From the NCBI RefSeq assembly GCF_026914265.1, contig NC_069135.1, positions 22,065,639 to 22,129,638 of the forward strand: 64,000 bases of DNA, written 5' to 3'. Source of the DNA: Mya arenaria. Lineage: Eukaryota; Mollusca; Bivalvia; Myida; Myidae. Of the stretch, positions 46,101-61,100 are shown piece by piece; position 1 is the stretch's first letter; each line of letters starts with the position of its first letter. Position numbers and translations under genes: made by a program. The notes below the pieces were generated by a model. The model had not been told where the DNA came from. It was given only the letters and a program-made list of their open reading frames with translations, and searched no databases.

Positions 46101-49100
46101 CCCCCCGTTGACCAAGATCCGGATGTGAATACAGAAACAAAGAGTGCTTGTGTTCAAGTATCAATATTTTATTAAAATTGAATGAAAAAGAAGCAAAAAA
46201 TGTTCTTTTTGCAGAGAACTTGACTGAAGTTGACACTCTATTGCAGAAATTGATAGTTTTCAATGTAAATATTGGAAAAATCATAGCTTGTGGAAGTCTG
46301 AAAATTAGTTGTTTGTAGCCGATTGACTCCCTGGCGGAAGGGTTATGTATTTGAACTCAATTTTGACAGTCGGGTCAATGGTTAACATGGTGTTTTCTTG
46401 TGATTATATTTTGTGTCTTGAATTGTTCTAGAGATGCCATGTCCTTGTTTTTCAATTGGGGTGTGTATAAAGTCAAAAGCCAGGTTAGTGTCTATATGAA
46501 ACATATAGTAAAAATAACTGTGGTCTCACGCCTGATATAGAGGAAGCTTTTGGAGGGGTGGCCTATTTTAAATTGTTATAAATTCTTAATTTATACAGCT
46601 ATCTGGTTGAAATTTGGCCAGTTGACAGTGCTTAGCCATAGAATATTGGTGTTTGAGTATGAAATGTGAAAATCTTATATTACATAATATAAATTAATAA
46701 TATATAATTTTCTTATATATTTTTGACATTTTTAAAAAAAACTACTTTCACTTTCAATTTAATGTTTGGAAATAGTTCCAAATGATGGTAACTAATGAAT
46801 GAAAGCCTCACTTTCAATTCCAAAGTATAAATGGAGGGATTTTTTTAACATAGGAAGCAGACCCAGGAGGAACTGTCTGTTGAAGACCCCCCCCCCCCCC
46901 CACCACCAAGCTGCCCACCAGAGGCCAAGCTGTACTTGGTGTTTGCCAACATGCTGTAATTTGTAAGTACTTCAAGATAATATATTAGAAAATGGTATCC
47001 AAACTGAAGTACAAAGTGAGACAGTTTGGTCATAAAAGCCCATTGAGACTGTTTGTTCCATTCCTAAATGAATTTCTTTCATGTTGTCAATCATTTCTGG
47101 TGTGGCTTTAATAATAATATTATTTTCTAATGAAACTGCTGACTTGTATCAGTCTTTGGTCTGTATTGTGCATCTATTCACACATTTTGTTTGCTCTTTT
47201 AAGCAAACATTACAATAATTGCAAATTCTATAAGCAATTAAACAAAACTTACTGCACATAGGATGCAGAATGATGTTTTATTTAGTGTGCATATGATTTT
47301 CAGCTTATGGACAAGAAAACATATACTTTAACAATCACAGCAACACAATGAGATCCCAATTTTAAAGAAATAATGCCACCTTTCATTAATTCATTAATTC
47401 ATTCTATCAATCATTCATATATATTCATTAATTCATTCATTTATTCAATTTATTCATTGAAAAACTTGACATTTCTCAAGGCAAAATAAATAAAAAGTGA
47501 GCAGCTTTCATAAAGAATAGAGCCTTTTCCCTTAATGCATTAAAAAACACAACCTTAATACAGTATAAATGTTTTAAAAACCCTAATTTATTGCTTATTT
47601 TAATAGCCAGCCTGGTTGCTGTAGCCACAGAGGAATTTTCAAGGACAAGAACCAGTGCTGGTAAAACTGTGGTCTCTGTGGTTTTCCATACCGGCTCTCG
47701 GCAAGGATTTTCAAGAAAGGAATACCATCTCCAAGTAAGAAGAAATTCTAAGCATGTCTGGTTTGAATGCTTGCAAAATGCATCTGGGTACTCAATAAGA
47801 TGAGGTTTACCTTTGAGTTGTTAAAAACTGATTGCAAAATGTCCAAAAGACTATATATTCTATTAAATTTGTCCTGAAAATCTTTGAATTCATGAACTTT
47901 TCTGCATATTTATCACATTTATGACTATATTAAAGGTTGTGTATGCCTCAAATGAGTGTTTACAGGCCTTTTTCAAACTTTAACAGTAGTGGCAGATAGT
48001 TTTATTTGTGTAAAACATTGCTTTTGTGTCTTGCTTGCAGATCATGATGTGCCAATAAGCTCCAGTTAGCTGCGGCCTTTTCCCCAGGCGGTAGTCCTGC
48101 AATCTGAATCCAGGAGATGCAGCTCTGAATCCAATATTTCAGAAGAATGAAGATGTTAGTCAACTCTGTAGTGTTTGTTTGTGTGTAAATGATTCCAATG
48201 AGTGAGATTTATAGCAAATCAGGTGTAAATAAGCATCTTATAGACAATAGTGAAGTGCTGTACTCTGAATTTAATGCCAAATCTAGCCTTCAAAACAGAT
48301 TCTTAAAGTAAATTTTTTTTAAAAATGGGCATAATAATGCTATCTCTGCATTTTCTACATCATGTAGCCACCTCATACATGAAAACACTAGCAGTTGTCA
48401 TGAATCTTTAAGTTTTGGTGTGTTTTTTGCCATTTCCTTTGTTGCGCCATTTGTCCCGGAAGCCAACAATTTGGCATATAGTGTTGTTTAGACTGTCTAT
48501 TAACACATTATCACTAAATTTCTTGTGTTAAACTGAACAGTTCTGTTACCTTTGTATATAAGTGGACCAGAAAAGCAAAATTTTGACAAGTTGAGGCATT
48601 TCAGGTGGGCTCTATGTCATTTTTTATATAAAACACTAAGCCGATGAAGTGGAAAAACCTTATTTTGCTTAGAAAAAATCTTAAAAGAGTAGGCAGGCCA
48701 GTTTTGTGGTGCTGTTCTATAGACACCATTAAAAGCTACAAGGAAAACTTTACTTGGTCAAATTATTCCAATGCATAAGGACATAATGGCTCTTCAAAGG
48801 TTTGCGGCTTAACATTTGAGGGAAATGGCTGTTTCTGCTTTTTATGAAAATACCACAGGTGCTAATACTTGTCTCATTCATTTAGTGTTTGATATATCAT
48901 TGCCAAACTTTCAGTATGTGTTGCATATAGCCTGAAGCTGAACTATAGGAGTTTTGAAGTCTGTTTCTGAAAAAATGTTGCTTAAATAGGCTCAAGACCA
49001 CAGTTATCTGCCCCCCGTTGACCAAGATCCGGATGTGAATACAGAAACAAAGAGTGCTTGTGTTCAAGTATCAATATTTTATTAAAATTGAATGAAAAAG

Positions 49101-52100
49101 AAGCAAAAAATGTTCTTTTTGCAGAGAACTTGACTGAAGTTGACACTCTATTGCAGAAATTGATAGTTTTCAATGTAAATATTGGAAAAATCATAGCTTG
49201 TGGAAGTCTGAAAATTAGTTGTTTGTAGCCGATTGACTCCCTGGCGGAAGGGTTATGTATTTGAACTCAATTTTGACAGTCGGGTCAATGGTTAACATGG
49301 TGTTTTCTTGTGATTATATTTTGTGTCTTGAATTGTTCTAGAGATGCCATGTCCTTGTTTTTCAATTGGGGTGTGTATAAAGTCAAAAGCCAGGTTAGTG
49401 TCTATATGAAACATATAGTAAAAATAACTGTGGTCTCACGCCTGATATAGAGGAAGCTTTTGGAGGGGTGGCCTATTTTAAATTGTTATAAATTCTTAAT
49501 TTATACAGCTATCTGGTTGAAATTTGGCCAGTTGACAGTGCTTAGCCATAGAATATTGGTGTTTGAGTATGAAATGTGAAAATCTTATATTACATAATAT
49601 AAATTAATAATATATAATTTTCTTATATATTTTTGACATTTTTAAAAAAAACTACTTTCACTTTCAATTTAATGTTTGGAAATAGTTCCAAATGATGGTA
49701 ACTAATGAATGAAAGCCTCACTTTCAATTCCAAAGTATAAATGGAGGGATTTTTTTAACATAGGAAGCAGACCCAGGAGGAACTGTCTGTTGAAGACCCC
49801 CCCCCCCCCCCACCACCAAGCTGCCCACCAGAGGCCAAGCTGTACTTGGTGTTTGCCAACATGCTGTAATTTGTAAGTACTTCAAGATAATATATTAGAA
49901 AATGGTATCCAAACTGAAGTACAAAGTGAGACAGTTTGGTCATAAAAGCCCATTGAGACTGTTTGTTCCATTCCTAAATGAATTTCTTTCATGTTGTCAA
50001 TCATTTCTGGTGTGGCTTTAATAATAATATTATTTTCTAATGAAACTGCTGACTTGTATCAGTCTTTGGTCTGTATTGTGCATCTATTCACACATTTTGT
50101 TTGCTCTTTTAAGCAAACATTACAATAATTGCAAATTCTATAAGCAATTAAACAAAACTTACTGCACATAGGATGCAGAATGATGTTTTATTTAGTGTGC
50201 ATATGATTTTCAGCTTATGGACAAGAAAACATATACTTTAACAATCACAGCAACACAATGAGATCCCAATTTTAAAGAAATAATGCCACCTTTCATTAAT
50301 TCATTAATTCATTCTATCAATCATTCATATATATTCATTAATTCATTCATTTATTCAATTTATTCATTGAAAAACTTGACATTTCTCAAGGCAAAATAAA
50401 TAAAAAGTGAGCAGCTTTCATAAAGAATAGAGCCTTTTCCCTTAATGCATTAAAAAACACAACCTTAATACAGTATAAATGTTTTAAAAACCCTAATTTA
50501 TTGCTTATTTTAATAGCCAGCCTGGTTGCTGTAGCCACAGAGGAATTTTCAAGGACAAGAACCAGTGCTGGTAAAACTGTGGTCTCTGTGGTTTTCCATA
50601 CCGGCTCTCGGCAAGGATTTTCAAGAAAGGAATACCATCTCCAAGTAAGAAGAAATTCTAAGCATGTCTGGTTTGAATGCTTGCAAAATGCATCTGGGTA
50701 CTCAATAAGATGAGGTTTACCTTTGAGTTGTTAAAAACTGATTGCAAAATGTCCAAAAGACTATATATTCTATTAAATTTGTCCTGAAAATCTTTGAATT
50801 CATGAACTTTTCTGCATATTTATCACATTTATGACTATATTAAAGGTTGTGTATGCCTCAAATGAGTGTTTACAGGCCTTTTTCAAACTTTAACAGTAGT
50901 GGCAGATAGTTTTATTTGTGTAAAACATTGCTTTTGTGTCTTGCTTGCAGATCATGATGTGCCAATAAGCTCCAGTTAGCTGCGGCCTTTTCCCCAGGCG
51001 GTAGTCCTGCAATCTGAATCCAGGAGATGCAGCTCTGAATCCAATATTTCAGAAGAATGAAGATGTTAGTCAACTCTGTAGTGTTTGTTTGTGTGTAAAT
51101 GATTCCAATGAGTGAGATTTATAGCAAATCAGGTGTAAATAAGCATCTTATAGACAATAGTGAAGTGCTGTACTCTGAATTTAATGCCAAATCTAGCCTT
51201 CAAAACAGATTCTTAAAGTAAATTTTTTTTAAAAATGGGCATAATAATGCTATCTCTGCATTTTCTACATCATGTAGCCACCTCATACATGAAAACACTA
51301 GCAGTTGTCATGAATCTTTAAGTTTTGGTGTGTTTTTTGCCATTTCCTTTGTTGCGCCATTTGTCCCGGAAGCCAACAATTTGGCATATAGTGTTGTTTA
51401 GACTGTCTATTAACACATTATCACTAAATTTCTTGTGTTAAACTGAACAGTTCTGTTACCTTTGTATATAAGTGGACCAGAAAAGCAAAATTTTGACAAG
51501 TTGAGGCATTTCAGGTGGGCTCTATGTCATTTTTTATATAAAACACTAAGCCGATGAAGTGGAAAAAACCTTATTTTGCTTAGAAAAAATCTTAAAAGAG
51601 TAGGCAGGCCAGTTTTGTGGTGCTGTTCTATAGACACCATTAAAAGCTACAAGGAAAACTTTACTTGGTCAAATTATTCCAATGCATAAGGACATAATGG
51701 CTCTTCAAAGGTTTGCGGCTTAACATTTGAGGGAAATGGCTGTTTCTGCTTTTTATGAAAATACCACAGGTGCTAATACTTGTCTCATTCATTTAGTGTT
51801 TGATATATCATTGCCAAACTTTCAGTATGTGTTGCATATAGCCTGAAGCTGAACTATAGGAGTTTTGAAGTCTGTTTCTGAAAAAATGTTGCTTAAATAG
51901 GCTCAAGACCACAGTTATCTGCCCCCCGTTGACCAAGATCCGGATGTGAATACAGAAACAAAGAGTGCTTGTGTTCAAGTATCAATATTTTATTAAAATT
52001 GAATGAAAAAGAAGCAAAAAATGTTCTTTTTGCAGAGAACTTGACTGAAGTTGACACTCTATTGCAGAAATTGATAGTTTTCAATGTAAATATTGGAAAA

Positions 52101-55100
52101 ATCATAGCTTGTGGAAGTCTGAAAATTAGTTGTTTGTAGCCGATTGACTCCCTGGCGGAAGGGTTATGTATTTGAACTCAATTTTGACAGTCGGGTCAAT
52201 GGTTAACATGGTGTTTTCTTGTGATTATATTTTGTGTCTTGAATTGTTCTAGAGATGCCATGTCCTTGTTTTTCAATTGGGGTGTGTATAAAGTCAAAAG
52301 CCAGGTTAGTGTCTATATGAAACATATAGTAAAAATAACTGTGGTCTCACGCCTGATATAGAGGAAGCTTTTGGAGGGGTGGCCTATTTTAAATTGTTAT
52401 AAATTCTTAATTTATACAGCTATCTGGTTGAAATTTGGCCAGTTGACAGTGCTTAGCCATAGAATATTGGTGTTTGAGTATGAAATGTGAAAATCTTATA
52501 TTACATAATATAAATTAATAATATATAATTTTCTTATATATTTTTGACATTTTTAAAAAAAACTACTTTCACTTTCAATTTAATGTTTGGAAATAGTTCC
52601 AAATGATGGTAACTAATGAATGAAAGCCTCACTTTCAATTCCAAAGTATAAATGGAGGGATTTTTTTAACATAGGAAGCAGACCCAGGAGGAACTGTCTG
52701 TTGAAGACCCCCCCCCCCCACCACCAAGCTGCCCACCAGAGGCCAAGCTGTACTTGGTGTTTGCCAACATGCTGTAATTTGTAAGTACTTCAAGATAATA
52801 TATTAGAAAATGGTATCCAAACTGAAGTACAAAGTGAGACAGTTTGGTCATAAAAGCCCATTGAGACTGTTTGTTCCATTCCTAAATGAATTTCTTTCAT
52901 GTTGTCAATCATTTCTGGTGTGGCTTTAATAATAATATTATTTTCTAATGAAACTGCTGACTTGTATCAGTCTTTGGTCTGTATTGTGCATCTATTCACA
53001 CATTTTGTTTGCTCTTTTAAGCAAACATTACAATAATTGCAAATTCTATAAGCAATTAAACAAAACTTACTGCACATAGGATGCAGAATGATGTTTTATT
53101 TAGTGTGCATATGATTTTCAGCTTATGGACAAGAAAACATATACTTTAACAATCACAGCAACACAATGAGATCCCAATTTTAAAGAAATAATGCCACCTT
53201 TCATTAATTCATTAATTCATTCTATCAATCATTCATATATATTCATTAATTCATTCATTTATTCAATTTATTCATTGAAAAAACTTGACATTTCTCAAGG
53301 CAAAATAAATAAAAAGTGAGCAGCTTTCATAAAGAATAGAGCCTTTTCCCTTAATGCATTAAAAAACACAACCTTAATACAGTATAAATGTTTTAAAAAC
53401 CCTAATTTATTGCTTATTTTAATAGCCAGCCTGGTTGCTGTAGCCACAGAGGAATTTTCAAGGACAAGAACCAGTGCTGGTAAAACTGTGGTCTCTGTGG
53501 TTTTCCATACCGGCTCTCGGCAAGGATTTTCAAGAAAGGAATACCATCTCCAAGTAAGAAGAAATTCTAAGCATGTCTGGTTTGAATGCTTGCAAAATGC
53601 ATCTGGGTACTCAATAAGATGAGGTTTACCTTTGAGTTGTTAAAAACTGATTGCAAAATGTCCAAAAGACTATATATTCTATTAAATTTGTCCTGAAAAT
53701 CTTTGAATTCATGAACTTTTCTGCATATTTATCACATTTATGACTATATTAAAGGTTGTGTATGCCTCAAATGAGTGTTTACAGGCCTTTTTCAAACTTT
53801 AACAGTAGTGGCAGATAGTTTTATTTGTGTAAAACATTGCTTTTGTGTCTTGCTTGCAGATCATGATGTGCCAATAAGCTCCAGTTAGCTGCGGCCTTTT
53901 CCCCAGGCGGTAGTCCTGCAATCTGAATCCAGGAGATGCAGCTCTGAATCCAATATTTCAGAAGAATGAAGATGTTAGTCAACTCTGTAGTGTTTGTTTG
54001 TGTGTAAATGATTCCAATGAGTGAGATTTATAGCAAATCAGGTGTAAATAAGCATCTTATAGACAATAGTGAAGTGCTGTACTCTGAATTTAATGCCAAA
54101 TCTAGCCTTCAAAACAGATTCTTAAAGTAAATTTTTTTTAAAAATGGGCATAATAATGCTATCTCTGCATTTTCTACATCATGTAGCCACCTCATACATG
54201 AAAACACTAGCAGTTGTCATGAATCTTTAAGTTTTGGTGTGTTTTTTGCCATTTCCTTTGTTGCGCCATTTGTCCCGGAAGCCAACAATTTGGCATATAG
54301 TGTTGTTTAGACTGTCTATTAACACATTATCACTAAATTTCTTGTGTTAAACTGAACAGTTCTGTTACCTTTGTATATAAGTGGACCAGAAAAGCAAAAT
54401 TTTGACAAGTTGAGGCATTTCAGGTGGGCTCTATGTCATTTTTTATATAAAACACTAAGCCGATGAAGTGGAAAAACCTTATTTTGCTTAGAAAAAATCT
54501 TAAAAGAGTAGGCAGGCCAGTTTTGTGGTGCTGTTCTATAGACACCATTAAAAGCTACAAGGAAAACTTTACTTGGTCAAATTATTCCAATGCATAAGGA
54601 CATAATGGCTCTTCAAAGGTTTGCGGCTTAACATTTGAGGGAAATGGCTGTTTCTGCTTTTTATGAAAATACCACAGGTGCTAATACTTGTCTCATTCAT
54701 TTAGTGTTTGATATATCATTGCCAAACTTTCAGTATGTGTTGCATATAGCCTGAAGCTGAACTATAGGAGTTTTGAAGTCTGTTTCTGAAAAAATGTTGC
54801 TTAAATAGGCTCAAGACCACAGTTATCTGCCCCCCGTTGACCAAGATCCGGATGTGAATACAGAAACAAAGAGTGCTTGTGTTCAAGTATCAATATTTTA
54901 TTAAAATTGAATGAAAAAGAAGCAAAAAATGTTCTTTTTGCAGAGAACTTGACTGAAGTTGACACTCTATTGCAGAAATTGATAGTTTTCAATGTAAATA
55001 TTGGAAAAATCATAGCTTGTGGAAGTCTGAAAATTAGTTGTTTGTAGCCGATTGACTCCCTGGCGGAAGGGTTATGTATTTGAACTCAATTTTGACAGTC

Positions 55101-58100
55101 GGGTCAATGGTTAACATGGTGTTTTCTTGTGATTATATTTTGTGTCTTGAATTGTTCTAGAGATGCCATGTCCTTGTTTTTCAATTGGGGTGTGTATAAA
55201 GTCAAAAGCCAGGTTAGTGTCTATATGAAACATATAGTAAAAATAACTGTGGTCTCACGCCTGATATAGAGGAAGCTTTTGGAGGGGTGGCCTATTTTAA
55301 ATTGTTATAAATTCTTAATTTATACAGCTATCTGGTTGAAATTTGGCCAGTTGACAGTGCTTAGCCATAGAATATTGGTGTTTGAGTATGAAATGTGAAA
55401 ATCTTATATTACATAATATAAATTAATAATATATAATTTTCTTATATATTTTTGACATTTTTAAAAAAAACTACTTTCACTTTCAATTTAATGTTTGGAA
55501 ATAGTTCCAAATGATGGTAACTAATGAATGAAAGCCTCACTTTCAATTCCAAAGTATAAATGGAGGGATTTTTTTAACATAGGAAGCAGACCCAGGAGGA
55601 ACTGTCTGTTGAAGACCCCCCCCCCCCCCCACCACCAAGCTGCCCACCAGAGGCCAAGCTGTACTTGGTGTTTGCCAACATGCTGTAATTTGTAAGTACT
55701 TCAAGATAATATATTAGAAAATGGTATCCAAACTGAAGTACAAAGTGAGACAGTTTGGTCATAAAAGCCCATTGAGACTGTTTGTTCCATTCCTAAATGA
55801 ATTTCTTTCATGTTGTCAATCATTTCTGGTGTGGCTTTAATAATAATATTATTTTCTAATGAAACTGCTGACTTGTATCAGTCTTTGGTCTGTATTGTGC
55901 ATCTATTCACACATTTTGTTTGCTCTTTTAAGCAAACATTACAATAATTGCAAATTCTATAAGCAATTAAACAAAACTTACTGCACATAGGATGCAGAAT
56001 GATGTTTTATTTAGTGTGCATATGATTTTCAGCTTATGGACAAGAAAACATATACTTTAACAATCACAGCAACACAATGAGATCCCAATTTTAAAGAAAT
56101 AATGCCACCTTTCATTAATTCATTAATTCATTCTATCAATCATTCATATATATTCATTAATTCATTCATTTATTCAATTTATTCATTGAAAAACTTGACA
56201 TTTCTCAAGGCAAAATAAATAAAAAGTGAGCAGCTTTCATAAAGAATAGAGCCTTTTCCCTTAATGCATTAAAAAACACAACCTTAATACAGTATAAATG
56301 TTTTAAAAACCCTAATTTATTGCTTATTTTAATAGCCAGCCTGGTTGCTGTAGCCACAGAGGAATTTTCAAGGACAAGAACCAGTGCTGGTAAAACTGTG
56401 GTCTCTGTGGTTTTCCATACCGGCTCTCGGCAAGGATTTTCAAGAAAGGAATACCATCTCCAAGTAAGAAGAAATTCTAAGCATGTCTGGTTTGAATGCT
56501 TGCAAAATGCATCTGGGTACTCAATAAGATGAGGTTTACCTTTGAGTTGTTAAAAACTGATTGCAAAATGTCCAAAAGACTATATATTCTATTAAATTTG
56601 TCCTGAAAATCTTTGAATTCATGAACTTTTCTGCATATTTATCACATTTATGACTATATTAAAGGTTGTGTATGCCTCAAATGAGTGTTTACAGGCCTTT
56701 TTCAAACTTTAACAGTAGTGGCAGATAGTTTTATTTGTGTAAAACATTGCTTTTGTGTCTTGCTTGCAGATCATGATGTGCCAATAAGCTCCAGTTAGCT
56801 GCGGCCTTTTCCCCAGGCGGTAGTCCTGCAATCTGAATCCAGGAGATGCAGCTCTGAATCCAATATTTCAGAAGAATGAAGATGTTAGTCAACTCTGTAG
56901 TGTTTGTTTGTGTGTAAATGATTCCAATGAGTGAGATTTATAGCAAATCAGGTGTAAATAAGCATCTTATAGACAATAGTGAAGTGCTGTACTCTGAATT
57001 TAATGCCAAATCTAGCCTTCAAAACAGATTCTTAAAGTAAATTTTTTTTAAAAATGGGCATAATAATGCTATCTCTGCATTTTCTACATCATGTAGCCAC
57101 CTCATACATGAAAACACTAGCAGTTGTCATGAATCTTTAAGTTTTGGTGTGTTTTTTGCCATTTCCTTTGTTGCGCCATTTGTCCCGGAAGCCAACAATT
57201 TGGCATATAGTGTTGTTTAGACTGTCTATTAACACATTATCACTAAATTTCTTGTGTTAAACTGAACAGTTCTGTTACCTTTGTATATAAGTGGACCAGA
57301 AAAGCAAAATTTTGACAAGTTGAGGCATTTCAGGTGGGCTCTATGTCATTTTTTATATAAAACACTAAGCCGATGAAGTGGAAAAACCTTATTTTGCTTA
57401 GAAAAAATCTTAAAAGAGTAGGCAGGCCAGTTTTGTGGTGCTGTTCTATAGACACCATTAAAAGCTACAAGGAAAACTTTACTTGGTCAAATTATTCCAA
57501 TGCATAAGGACATAATGGCTCTTCAAAGGTTTGCGGCTTAACATTTGAGGGAAATGGCTGTTTCTGCTTTTTATGAAAATACCACAGGTGCTAATACTTG
57601 TCTCATTCATTTAGTGTTTGATATATCATTGCCAAACTTTCAGTATGTGTTGCATATAGCCTGAAGCTGAACTATAGGAGTTTTGAAGTCTGTTTCTGAA
57701 AAAATGTTGCTTAAATAGGCTCAAGACCACAGTTATCTGCCCCCCGTTGACCAAGATCCGGATGTGAATACAGAAACAAAGAGTGCTTGTGTTCAAGTAT
57801 CAATATTTTATTAAAATTGAATGAAAAAGAAGCAAAAAATGTTCTTTTTGCAGAGAACTTGACTGAAGTTGACACTCTATTGCAGAAATTGATAGTTTTC
57901 AATGTAAATATTGGAAAAATCATAGCTTGTGGAAGTCTGAAAATTAGTTGTTTGTAGCCGATTGACTCCCTGGCGGAAGGGTTATGTATTTGAACTCAAT
58001 TTTGACAGTCGGGTCAATGGTTAACATGGTGTTTTCTTGTGATTATATTTTGTGTCTTGAATTGTTCTAGAGATGCCATGTCCTTGTTTTTCAATTGGGG

Positions 58101-61100
58101 TGTGTATAAAGTCAAAAGCCAGGTTAGTGTCTATATGAAACATATAGTAAAAATAACTGTGGTCTCACGCCTGATATAGAGGAAGCTTTTGGAGGGGTGG
58201 CCTATTTTAAATTGTTATAAATTCTTAATTTATACAGCTATCTGGTTGAAATTTGGCCAGTTGACAGTGCTTAGCCATAGAATATTGGTGTTTGAGTATG
58301 AAATGTGAAAATCTTATATTACATAATATAAATTAATAATATATAATTTTCTTATATATTTTTGACATTTTTAAAAAAAACTACTTTCACTTTCAATTTA
58401 ATGTTTGGAAATAGTTCCAAATGATGGTAACTAATGAATGAAAGCCTCACTTTCAATTCCAAAGTATAAATGGAGGGATTTTTTTAACATAGGAAGCAGA
58501 CCCAGGAGGAACTGTCTGTTGAAGACCCCCCCCCCCCCCCCCACCACCAAGCTGCCCACCAGAGGCCAAGCTGTACTTGGTGTTTGCCAACATGCTGTAA
58601 TTTGTAAGTACTTCAAGATAATATATTAGAAAATGGTATCCAAACTGAAGTACAAAGTGAGACAGTTTGGTCATAAAAGCCCATTGAGACTGTTTGTTCC
58701 ATTCCTAAATGAATTTCTTTCATGTTGTCAATCATTTCTGGTGTGGCTTTAATAATAATATTATTTTCTAATGAAACTGCTGACTTGTATCAGTCTTTGG
58801 TCTGTATTGTGCATCTATTCACACATTTTGTTTGCTCTTTTAAGCAAACATTACAATAATTGCAAATTCTATAAGCAATTAAACAAAACTTACTGCACAT
58901 AGGATGCAGAATGATGTTTTATTTAGTGTGCATATGATTTTCAGCTTATGGACAAGAAAACATATACTTTAACAATCACAGCAACACAATGAGATCCCAA
59001 TTTTAAAGAAATAATGCCACCTTTCATTAATTCATTAATTCATTCTATCAATCATTCATATATATTCATTAATTCATTCATTTATTCAATTTATTCATTG
59101 AAAAACTTGACATTTCTCAAGGCAAAATAAATAAAAAGTGAGCAGCTTTCATAAAGAATAGAGCCTTTTCCCTTAATGCATTAAAAAACACAACCTTAAT
59201 ACAGTATAAATGTTTTAAAAACCCTAATTTATTGCTTATTTTAATAGCCAGCCTGGTTGCTGTAGCCACAGAGGAATTTTCAAGGACAAGAACCAGTGCT
59301 GGTAAAACTGTGGTCTCTGTGGTTTTCCATACCGGCTCTCGGCAAGGATTTTCAAGAAAGGAATACCATCTCCAAGTAAGAAGAAATTCTAAGCATGTCT
59401 GGTTTGAATGCTTGCAAAATGCATCTGGGTACTCAATAAGATGAGGTTTACCTTTGAGTTGTTAAAAACTGATTGCAAAATGTCCAAAAGACTATATATT
59501 CTATTAAATTTGTCCTGAAAATCTTTGAATTCATGAACTTTTCTGCATATTTATCACATTTATGACTATATTAAAGGTTGTGTATGCCTCAAATGAGTGT
59601 TTACAGGCCTTTTTCAAACTTTAACAGTAGTGGCAGATAGTTTTATTTGTGTAAAACATTGCTTTTGTGTCTTGCTTGCAGATCATGATGTGCCAATAAG
59701 CTCCAGTTAGCTGCGGCCTTTTCCCCAGGCGGTAGTCCTGCAATCTGAATCCAGGAGATGCAGCTCTGAATCCAATATTTCAGAAGAATGAAGATGTTAG
59801 TCAACTCTGTAGTGTTTGTTTGTGTGTAAATGATTCCAATGAGTGAGATTTATAGCAAATCAGGTGTAAATAAGCATCTTATAGACAATAGTGAAGTGCT
59901 GTACTCTGAATTTAATGCCAAATCTAGCCTTCAAAACAGATTCTTAAAGTAAATTTTTTTTAAAAATGGGCATAATAATGCTATCTCTGCATTTTCTACA
60001 TCATGTAGCCACCTCATACATGAAAACACTAGCAGTTGTCATGAATCTTTAAGTTTTGGTGTGTTTTTTTGCCATTTCCTTTGTTGCGCCATTTGTCCCG
60101 GAAGCCAACAATTTGGCATATAGTGTTGTTTAGACTGTCTATTAACACATTATCACTAAATTTCTTGTGTTAAACTGAACAGTTCTGTTACCTTTGTATA
60201 TAAGTGGACCAGAAAAGCAAAATTTTGACAAGTTGAGGCATTTCAGGTGGGCTCTATGTCATTTTTTATATAAAACACTAAGCCGATGAAGTGGAAAAAC
60301 CTTATTTTGCTTAGAAAAAATCTTAAAAGAGTAGGCAGGCCAGTTTTGTGGTGCTGTTCTATAGACACCATTAAAAGCTACAAGGAAAACTTTACTTGGT
60401 CAAATTATTCCAATGCATAAGGACATAATGGCTCTTCAAAGGTTTGCGGCTTAACATTTGAGGGAAATGGCTGTTTCTGCTTTTTATGAAAATACCACAG
60501 GTGCTAATACTTGTCTCATTCATTTAGTGTTTGATATATCATTGCCAAACTTTCAGTATGTGTTGCATATAGCCTGAAGCTGAACTATAGGAGTTTTGAA
60601 GTCTGTTTCTGAAAAAATGTTGCTTAAATAGGCTCAAGACCACAGTTATCTGCCCCCCGTTGACCAAGATCCGGATGTGAATACAGAAACAAAGAGTGCT
60701 TGTGTTCAAGTATCAATATTTTATTAAAATTGAATGAAAAAGAAGCAAAAAATGTTCTTTTTGCAGAGAACTTGACTGAAGTTGACACTCTATTGCAGAA
60801 ATTGATAGTTTTCAATGTAAATATTGGAAAAATCATAGCTTGTGGAAGTCTGAAAATTAGTTGTTTGTAGCCGATTGACTCCCTGGCGGAAGGGTTATGT
60901 ATTTGAACTCAATTTTGACAGTCGGGTCAATGGTTAACATGGTGTTTTCTTGTGATTATATTTTGTGTCTTGAATTGTTCTAGAGATGCCATGTCCTTGT
61001 TTTTCAATTGGGGTGTGTATAAAGTCAAAAGCCAGGTTAGTGTCTATATGAAACATATAGTAAAAATAACTGTGGTCTCACGCCTGATATAGAGGAAGCT